Made by a program: the position numbers and the translations under genes. The notes beneath the pieces are model-generated. The model made no database searches and had not been told where the DNA came from. It saw only the letters and a list, made by a program, of their open reading frames with translations. From positions 4,137,001 through 4,201,000 of the forward strand of contig CAMRHE010000167.1 of NCBI GenBank assembly GCA_947044405.1: a DNA stretch of 64,000 nt. The letters are read 5' to 3'. Positions 57,753 to 64,000 of this stretch are shown piece by piece; positions within the stretch are counted from its first letter, which is position 1; each line of letters opens with the position of its first letter. This DNA comes from Leptodactylus fallax. Lineage: Eukaryota; Chordata; Amphibia; Anura; Leptodactylidae.

Positions 57753-59508
57753 GGCTGAAGCCCCAAATTGCGAAAATGCTGCGTTTTACAGTACCTGCAA
57801 AGTATAGGATTCTGGCTAATCCCATCCATACATTGCAGAAAAAATTCTGCAGCGGAAAAGCTGTGTTTTCAGAAACGCTCATTTTGGAAAATTCCAGCAT
57901 GTCAATTATACCGTGTTTCTCCGAAAATAAGACAGGGTCTTATATTATTTTTTGCTCTGAAAAAAGGGCTAGGGCTTATTTTCGGGGTAGGTCTTAATTT
58001 TTTCCATGAAGAACAATCACACATTTGATCGCTTTTTATTTCAACTTTTATCAGACGTGAAACAGCGAAAAAACAGCAGTTCGGCAATTTTGATCTTTTT
58101 TTTTTTTGCTACTGCATTCACTATAGAGGTAAAATATTTTTATAAGTTTGTAGACTGGGTGTTTTCGGACACAGGGATACGTAATGTGTATGTGTGTCAC
58201 AGTAATATTTTATTTTTATATGTATTCTAGTGATTATTTTGTGTTTTTTATATTTTTTTACTTTTTTTTTTTTACTATTAACCCCTCCTAGGGGGGCTTG
58301 AACCTGCAATCATCCCATAGACTGCAATACAACCTATTGCAGTCTATGGGAGATTATCTACATTGCTATTGAGGCAATAGTAATATTCCTATGACAGGCC
58401 TGGGAGCCTTCATAAGGCTCCCGGCTGTCAAAGGAACAGGTCGGCTCCTGCAATCTCACCCGCGGGAGCCGGCCTGCAACTTCAAAGGTACGGGGCCGGT
58501 GAGGACTGGCCCCGGGGATAGTTTATCTGCTTTGGGGGGTCGATTTGGAGGGGGGCTCACAGACTGGCATACTTAACAATGCCCGCGATCAGAGTGGACT
58601 CTGATCGCGGGCATTAACTGCGGGTCTCCACTGTACAAGGAGACCCGGTATAGCAGATATACGGAGTGGGGACCGGCCGTGGGGACTGCGGGGGGGGGGG
58701 GGGGGAGCGCGGAGGTCACGCAATGCCCGCGGTCAGAGTCCATTCTGATCGCGGGCATTAGCTCCGGTGGTTCTGCTACTTTGGTGGGCAGGAGAGGGGG
58801 TCACGCTCAACAATGCCTGCGATCAGGATAGACACTGACCGCGGGCATTAACTCCAGGTCTCCGCGGAGACCTGGTACAGCAGCTATGGTAACCGCTCTG
58901 CAGCAGAGCGGCCGCCATCTTTAAGGACCCGGCATCCGCTGTAATCGCACGGCAGATGTCGGGAAGGGGTTAAATTAGCTAGGGCTTATTTTTGGAGTAG
59001 GGCTTATATTTCAAGCCTACTTCAAAAAACCTGGAAAATGTAGCTAGGGCTTATTTTTGGGGTAGGTCTTATTTTTGGAGAAACACGGTACCTGCGGAAA
59101 CATTAACATTTTCCGTTGAAGTATAGTAAGGGCAAAAAGTCTGCAGAGGAAAACTGCAAAAACGCAATGACACTGTTTTTGCCATGTTTTTTTTGCTGCA
59201 TTTTGCTACGTGTGGGCGAAGGCTAAGGCCCCACTAGCGGGCCACAGTAAAAAAGCCCTGTGGGAAAACACATGGTACAACGCATCACGTTTTTTCCCGC
59301 AACGCTTTTCACAGAAACTTTCTGCTTCCATTATACCTATAGGGAAACTACCGGAGTTTCTGTAAGTATAATTGACATGCTGTGATTTCCAAAACCTTGA
59401 CAACTTTGGAAATCGCAGTGTGTCCGCTGTGCGTATTTTTCCACAATGTGTGGATGGGATTCGCTAGAGCTTTGCAGGGACCATAAAACGCTACGTGGAG
59501 CCCTGGCC
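57753..59508. mobile_element. Composite of GGCTAAGGCCC-family MITEs
   Basis: Starts ggctgaagccccaaattgcg and ends acgtggagccctggcc, flanked by TAA (57750-57752 and 59509-59511). Inner tips near 59206-59225 (tacgtgtggg, then ggctaaggcccc) show two copies head to tail. The first is split by the TA-flanked element at 57911-59088. Confidence 0.7.
57911..59088. mobile_element. TA-flanked element, CCGTGTTTCTCC ends
   Basis: Left end CCGTGTTTCTCCGAAAATAA and right end TTATTTTTGGAGAAACACGG are inverted; TA is duplicated (57909-57910 and 59089-59090). The host MITE resumes exactly (gtcaattata / cctgcggaaac). Inside, agggcttattttcggggtag-like copies lie near both ends and atgcccgcgatcagag hairpins recur at 58580, 58721 and 58814. 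A G run of 18 lies at about 58689. No transposase. Confidence 0.8.
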
Positions 59509-59511
59509 TAA

Positions 59512-60767
59512 AACAGCATTGGTTCTTCTAGCTACACTTCCACACAGTTTTTGAAGGAACTTGGAAGGGAGCTTGTTCCAAACATCTTGGATAACTAACC
59601 ACAGATCTTCTGTGGACGTAGGCTTCATCAGTTCCTTCTGTTTCTTCATATTTCAGGCATACTCGATGGTGTTGAGATCATCACTTGCAGGACTCCTTAT
59701 TCTTCTTCTTTGCGGTGAAGATAGTTCTTAAACAGGTTATGCCACGAAGAGTATTCAGATCCTGAGAATGGGGGTCTCTCCCCAGATTGTCCCTTTAGCC
59801 TGACCACAGCCAGGTTGAATGTAAGTATGTCACTTGGTGGACGGACGAACATGTACTCCCATTAACTTCAAATGGAGCGTTGGAGAGTACTTTACCTTGG
59901 TTATCTCCAGCACTCCCGTTGAAGTGAATGTGAGCGCTGTCCACCAAGTGACATGACTACATTCAGTTTGGCTGTGGTCAGGCTGAATGAACAATGGGAG
60001 AAAAAGACCCTGGTTCTCAGGGTTGTTCTCAGTCAGACCCTATATAGGATAAATCCATTTTGTGGCCTAATCCCTTCAATGACATTAACTGTATACGTGG
60101 GGTCATTGTCCTTATTTATTAACATTGAGGATGCAGTTAATCTTTACTAAATCCTCAACTGCATTTGCTGAAATGCAGCCTGAAACTTACAAAGAACCTC
60201 CATCATGTTTCACTGTTGCCTGTAGACACTCATTAATGTAGTGCTGTCCAGCCCTTTGGCAAAAACACTGCCTTCTGTTATAGTCAAATAATTAAAATTT
60301 TGGCTTACTCTAGGTTCACACCTGCACCCGGTTTCCATTCTTCGGGTCCGCTTGGGGACCCGAAAAACGGAACCCAATCCACTTAAAAAGACTATAATAG
60401 AGTCCGCCAGGTTTCCACCCGAAAAATACAACACTTTTCTCTCCGCATTTTTCATGCGGAATGGGGGACGGAATCCCCGAACTGAAATTGGGCACAGTTG
60501 TGAACCTAGCCTTATCATTCCAGAGCATCTGCTGTCATTTTTCTGCCTATGTTCTTGTGCATAGTTGAGTTCCTTGGCCTCATTTCCATATCAAAGGTGT
60601 AGTTTTTTGACTGCGTTTGTATTTCCAGACTTCTCCGAACAGTTGATGGATGTACCTGGGTCCCACTGGTTTCTGCTAGTTCTGAGCTGATGGCACTGTT
60701 GGACATATTCTGATTTCAATGGTAAGTAAGCATGATATATCTTTCATCTGCTGCAATACGTTTCTTG
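59512..60767 (-). pseudogene. Tc1-like transposase fragments
   Basis: From right to left on the minus strand: N-terminal DNA-binding residues reading SNSAISSELAETSGTQVHPS followed by TVRRSL (about 60620-60706), then a frame with NYTFDMEMRPRNSTMHKNIG (about 60540-60615). Catalytic-domain pieces lie around 60080-60300 and 59520-59730, identified at the DNA level from conserved Tc1 wording such as cttccaca and gttgagatcatc. The frame is broken by two MITEs and many substitutions. It is an old, dead copy of a Tc1 family different from those at 13239, 17968 and 48008. Confidence 0.7.
60308..60511. mobile_element. MITE with TTA duplication inside Tc1 remnant
   Basis: Tips ctctaggttcacacctg and cagttgtgaacctagc are inverted, flanked by TTA (60305-60307 and 60512-60514). 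Internal arms pair, for example ttcgggtccgcttgggga and gaatccccgaa. PIF/Harbinger-like by its three-base target. Confidence 0.75.
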
Positions 60768-61112
60768 GCACAGAACCTACATGCACCACATTTATACCCA
60801 TTTACGCAGCGGCATCCACTCTATCATTGCACAGATGTCTTGTGTGACTTTAGACACATCGTGTGGGGGGGGACAATCTTCACATGTGGAAATGACATCC
60901 ACTCTATCTGTACACAGCAGACTTCTGTGAGTTTGGATCTTTAAGATATTTATGAACATTGGCGTATTGAATACACAGTCTTCATATTCCCCAAACTGGT
61001 GGAAAACTTGTCTCATTTATGATGAGGCTCACATCTCTTCATAAATGAGGTGGTGCCTCCACTGGGCGATATGCCTGTGCTGTAACCTATGCCTAGCTGA
61101 CGTAGATTTCAG

Positions 61113-61519
61113 TATATCACAAGGCATTATGGGAAAGGAGCTGGGAGCTCATGCGCCCTCTGTTGGATGTAATAGATCCTCAGTTTGCTTTTGACTCACC
61201 GAGTCTTGAGATAGCAAAAGGGATTTTAGCCAAGCCAGTTTTTCACTGATCTGCATACAGCGCCGTTTTGGGATTTTTGTCCTTCATCAGTGCAGAGCAA
61301 AGCGAATTGGCTGGCTTTGTGGGAGGCAATGAGTGGGTTATGGACAGGGACATCTCTCCTTGAGGAGAGCACCAGTTAAGGTGTGTAGAGTTTTGAGTTG
61401 CCTTTCGCCCTCTACTAAGCATCTACATATCACAAGGCATTATGGGAAAGGAGCTGGGAGCTCATGCGCCCTCTGTTGGATGTAATAGATCCTCAGTTTG
61501 CTTTTGACTCACCGAGTCT
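61113..61519. mobile_element. Small element with 93-bp terminal direct repeats
   Basis: Bases 61114-61206 and 61427-61519 are matching direct copies that begin atatcacaaggcattatggg and end tcaccgagtct. They bracket 220 bases of other sequence. ATTTCAG occurs on both outer sides (61106-61112 and 61520-61526), a probable 7-bp target duplication. No coding capacity. It could be a TRIM-like element or a partial tandem duplication of a SINE-like unit. Confidence 0.65.
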
Positions 61520-61546
61520 ATTTCAGTGGAGGAGATGCCTGATTTA

Positions 61547-62994
61547 CAGTGGGGAAAAAAAAGTATTTAGTCAGCCACCAATTGTGCAAGTTCCTCCACT
61601 TAAAAAGATGAGACAGGCCTGTAATTGACATCATAGGTAGACCTCAACTATGAGAGACAAAACGAGAAAACATATCTAGAAAATCACATTGTCTGATTTT
61701 TTTAAAGAATTTATTTACAAATTATGTTGGCCCATTCCTCCATGCAGATCTCCTCTAGAGCAGTGATGTTTTGGGGCTGTTGCTGGGCAACACAGACTTT
61801 CAACTCCCTCCAAAGGTTTTCTATGTGGTTGAGATCTGGAGACTGGTTAGGCCATTCCAGGACCTTGAAGCTACTCCTTCGTTGCCCTGACGGTGTGGTT
61901 GGGATCATTGTCATGCTGAAACACCCAGCCACGTTTCATCTTCAATGCCCTTGCTGATGGAAGGAGGTTTGCACTCAAAATCTCACGATACATGGCTCCA
62001 TTCATTCTTTCATGTACACGGATCAGTCGTCCTGGTCCCTTTGCAGAGAAACAGCCCCAAAGCATGATGTTGCCACCCCCATACTACACAGTAGGTATGG
62101 TATTCTTTGGATGCAACTCAGCATTCACTCTCCTCCAAACACGGCGAGTTGTGTTTCTACCAAACAGTTCTACTTTGGCTTCATCTGACCATATGACATT
62201 CTCCCAGTACTCTTCTGGAACATCCAAATTCTCTCTAGCAAACTTCACACAGGCCCAGATATGTACTGGCTTAAGCAGGGGGACACGTCTGGCACTGCAG
62301 GATCTGAGTCCCTGGCGGCGTAGTGTGTTACTGTTGGTAGCCTTTGTTAGTCCCAGCTTTCTGCAGGTCATTCAGTAGGTCCCCCCCATGTGGTTCTGGG
62401 ACTTTTGCTCACCATTCTTGTGATCATTTTGACCCCACAGGGTGAGATCTTGCGTGGAGCCCCTGATCGAGGGAGATTATCAGTGGTCTTGTATGTCTTC
62501 CATTTTCTAATTATTGCTCCCACAGTTGATTTCTTCACACCAAGCTGCTTGCCTGTTGCAGATTCAGTCTTCCCAGCCTGGTGCAGGTCTACAATTTTGT
62601 TTCTGGTGTCCTTCCACAGCACTTTGGTCTTCACCATAGTGGAGTTTGGAGTGTGACTGTTTGAGGTTGTGGACAGGTGTCTTTTATACTGATAACAATG
62701 TCAAACAGGTGCCATTACTACAGGTAATGAGTGGAGGACAGAGGAGCCTCTTAAAGAAGAAGTTACAGGTCTGTGAGAGCCAGAAATCTTGCTTGTTTGT
62801 AGGTGACCAAATACTTATTTTTCACCATAATTTGCAATTAAATTCTTAAAAAATGTGATTTTCTGGATTTGTTTTCTCATTTTGTCTCTCATAGTTGAGG
62901 TCTACCTATGATGTCAATTACATGCCTCTCTCATCTTTTTAAGTGGGAGAACTTGCACAATTGGTGGCTGACTAAATACTTTTTTTCCCCACTG
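61547..62994 (-). mobile_element. Tc1-like transposon, CAGTGGGG family, copy B
   Basis: Same inverted tips as the element at 17968 and TA on both sides (61545-61546 and 62995-62996), but in the opposite orientation and 1448 bases long. About 150 bases near the 3' end of the transposase region (just after 61710) are missing compared with copy A. Confidence 0.92.
61711..62637 (-). pseudogene. Tc1-like transposase, frameshifted and 3' truncated
   Basis: Same family as the pseudogene at 18334. Starts at the ATG ending at 62637 ([20 protein letters not shown]). The helix-turn-helix and linker (SGAPRKIS) run to about 62400. After a frameshift near 62370 comes VIWSDEAKVELFG, in which the block normally reading SDETK is SDEAK. 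Another break near 62065 precedes FQHDNDPNH, and a further one near 61930 precedes [11 protein letters not shown]. The C-terminal end is lost with the 150-base deletion. Codon 22, a stop in copy A, is still sense here. Confidence 0.88.
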
Positions 62995-62996
62995 TA

Positions 62997-63360
62997 TGAC
63001 AAGGCACATGCCACTTTATAAACTAGATGGTTCCTTCACTGGGCCATGCATCTGTGTTGCATTCTATTGCAGCTTGTAGCTGGTATAGATTTCAGTGATC
63101 ATTTGTGTCAGTAAACTGGCATAAATTATATTAAATATAGTGCAACTCATGAAAGTGTGTAGGAGGTGCAAAAACACAAGTTGAGACCCGACGTGTGTGA
63201 CTTTTTTTTTTTATGCCAGAGCCCTGGCACAGCTGGTGTATATGTTACACGTTAAAAATGTCCTTATCCAGTGATGCTAATGTGTGTGTGTATAACTACA
63301 TGATAAATATCCAAAATGCATGGCCTGCTCTGAAAACCAAAAGTCACAGGGCCCGCAACC
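62997..63360. other. Intergenic, nothing recognised
   Basis: No gene supported. The motif actgggccatgcatctgtg near 63037 echoes actgggcgatatgcctgtg near 61061, so both sides of copy B carry diverged copies of an older repeat. Confidence 0.4.
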
Positions 63361-63730
63361 TTAGGGGCCTGGCGGACCCTTGCTTTTTTTATAATAGGCT
63401 GTTTCTTGATGGAATAACCCCTATTTACTTGCCGATCCCCGTTCCTGCTCACAGCCGCCTCCACTTCTCCTTATGCCCTTCAGGGGCCCCGTGCGTCTCA
63501 TATGACGTCCCTGGGGCACCCTGGAGGGAAGAAGGGGAAGCAAAGGTGAAAGGGAAGAAGAGGAATCGAAGCTCTGAAAAGTCCCCAGAGTATAATAATA
63601 GTTTGTGAGTGGTGTACCCCAATACTTTCAGGCTCTGCTGAACCCAAATTTTTTTTTAATATTTGCAACGAACACCCTTGGGACAACGATGGGACATACT
63701 ACTGTGTGGAGGGGCCACTACGGGACATAA
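63361..63730. mobile_element. hAT-core fragment
   Basis: Contains atttacttgccgatccccgt, ccccagagtataataata and two units like the 31-bp array (ggggccactacgggacataa). It matches the core of the hAT elements at 32526 and 55022 in order. No tips or target duplication were found. Confidence 0.6.
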
Positions 63731-63884
63731 TGCGGCATCCCAGAATGCTCCTGCTTATATTGTGTTTGTCTTTGTGCCCCTGGGTTATGTTTGTATGTCT
63801 TATCTATATCTTCTGTGTTCTATGTAATTTGTTTGCAGATTTCCACTTGTTATTTTTACTGTGGTTTCCCCTTTATTCAAAACC

Positions 63885-64000
63885 CTACACTTCGTAAAGC
63901 CCTGGTCTATCACAGGCCATTAATCAGGGTCTGGGAAACAATCCGATTAATCCCCAACTACAGCAGCTTCAAAACTGCCCTAAAATCACATCTGTATGGT
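63885..64000 (+). pseudogene. Possible LINE reverse transcriptase C-terminus, cut by window end
   Basis: One frame reads VWETIRLIPNYSSFKTALKS followed by HLYG at the window edge. The tail pattern (serine, Phe-Lys, then ALK-HL) is what closes CR1/L2-group reverse transcriptases; compare the LINE at 23248, which has NFKKALKTHLF near 27775. It is a short match and other explanations are open. Confidence 0.35.

Larger units (their letters stand above)
57608..60767 (-). mobile_element. Tc1-like transposon remnant with nested insertions
   Basis: Minus-strand Tc1. Its 3' tip is the decayed tagtattgtg after TA at 57606-57607. Recognisable Tc1 pieces are 57608-57752, 59509-59731, about 60076-60307 and 60512-60767. 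Between them sit a composite MITE (57753-59508), another MITE (about 59732-60075) and a third (60308-60511). The 5' end is missing beyond about 60767. Confidence 0.8.

Overview
The window looks like vertebrate nuclear DNA, most likely from a frog or toad with a repeat-rich genome. One host gene is recognisable: HES1 on the minus strand (coding 5725-7256), with four exons, an intact bHLH-Orange-WRPW protein and a promoter carrying a paired CSL/RBPJ site, class C sites, CCAAT boxes and a TATA box. The anuran assignment rests on HES1 and on the repeat types (many TTAA-, TA- and TWA-flanked MITEs, Tc1 elements, a Neptune/Penelope-like element). It is inference; the species is not identified.

Nearly everything else is mobile DNA in different states of decay. 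1-1346: a Tc1-like remnant split by a TTAA MITE. 3865-4870: an AT-rich minisatellite. 5450-7600: HES1. 7745-8300: AT-rich tandem repeat. 9138-11243: hAT-type element with 8-bp target duplication. 13239-16085: Tc1 element whose transposase frame is broken only by a TTAA MITE. 17968-19572: second Tc1 family. 20271-31316: a nest in which one Tc1 element has received an hAT element, a CR1/L2-type LINE (itself holding a solo LTR) and a Penelope-like element with inverted arms. 32526-33424: hAT core. 36499-36894: foldback MITE. 37597-44997: an almost intact Ty3/gypsy retrotransposon with LTRs that read as identical except for one base in a C run. 46451-47560 and 55022-55952: two more hAT elements with exact 8-bp duplications. 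48008-49636, 57608-60767 and 61547-62994: further Tc1 elements. 61113-61519: a small element with 93-bp terminal direct repeats.

HES1 is a Notch-responsive repressor and its visible promoter sites fit Notch activation plus self-repression. The mobile elements do not form a pathway, but their insertion order can be read from target duplications. The most unusual points are hammerhead ribozyme motifs in both arms of the Penelope-like element, a young Ty3/gypsy element whose Gag N-terminus resembles the PNMA family, and a group of non-autonomous hAT elements that share one internal core (a hairpin plus a 31-bp tandem array) behind different termini.
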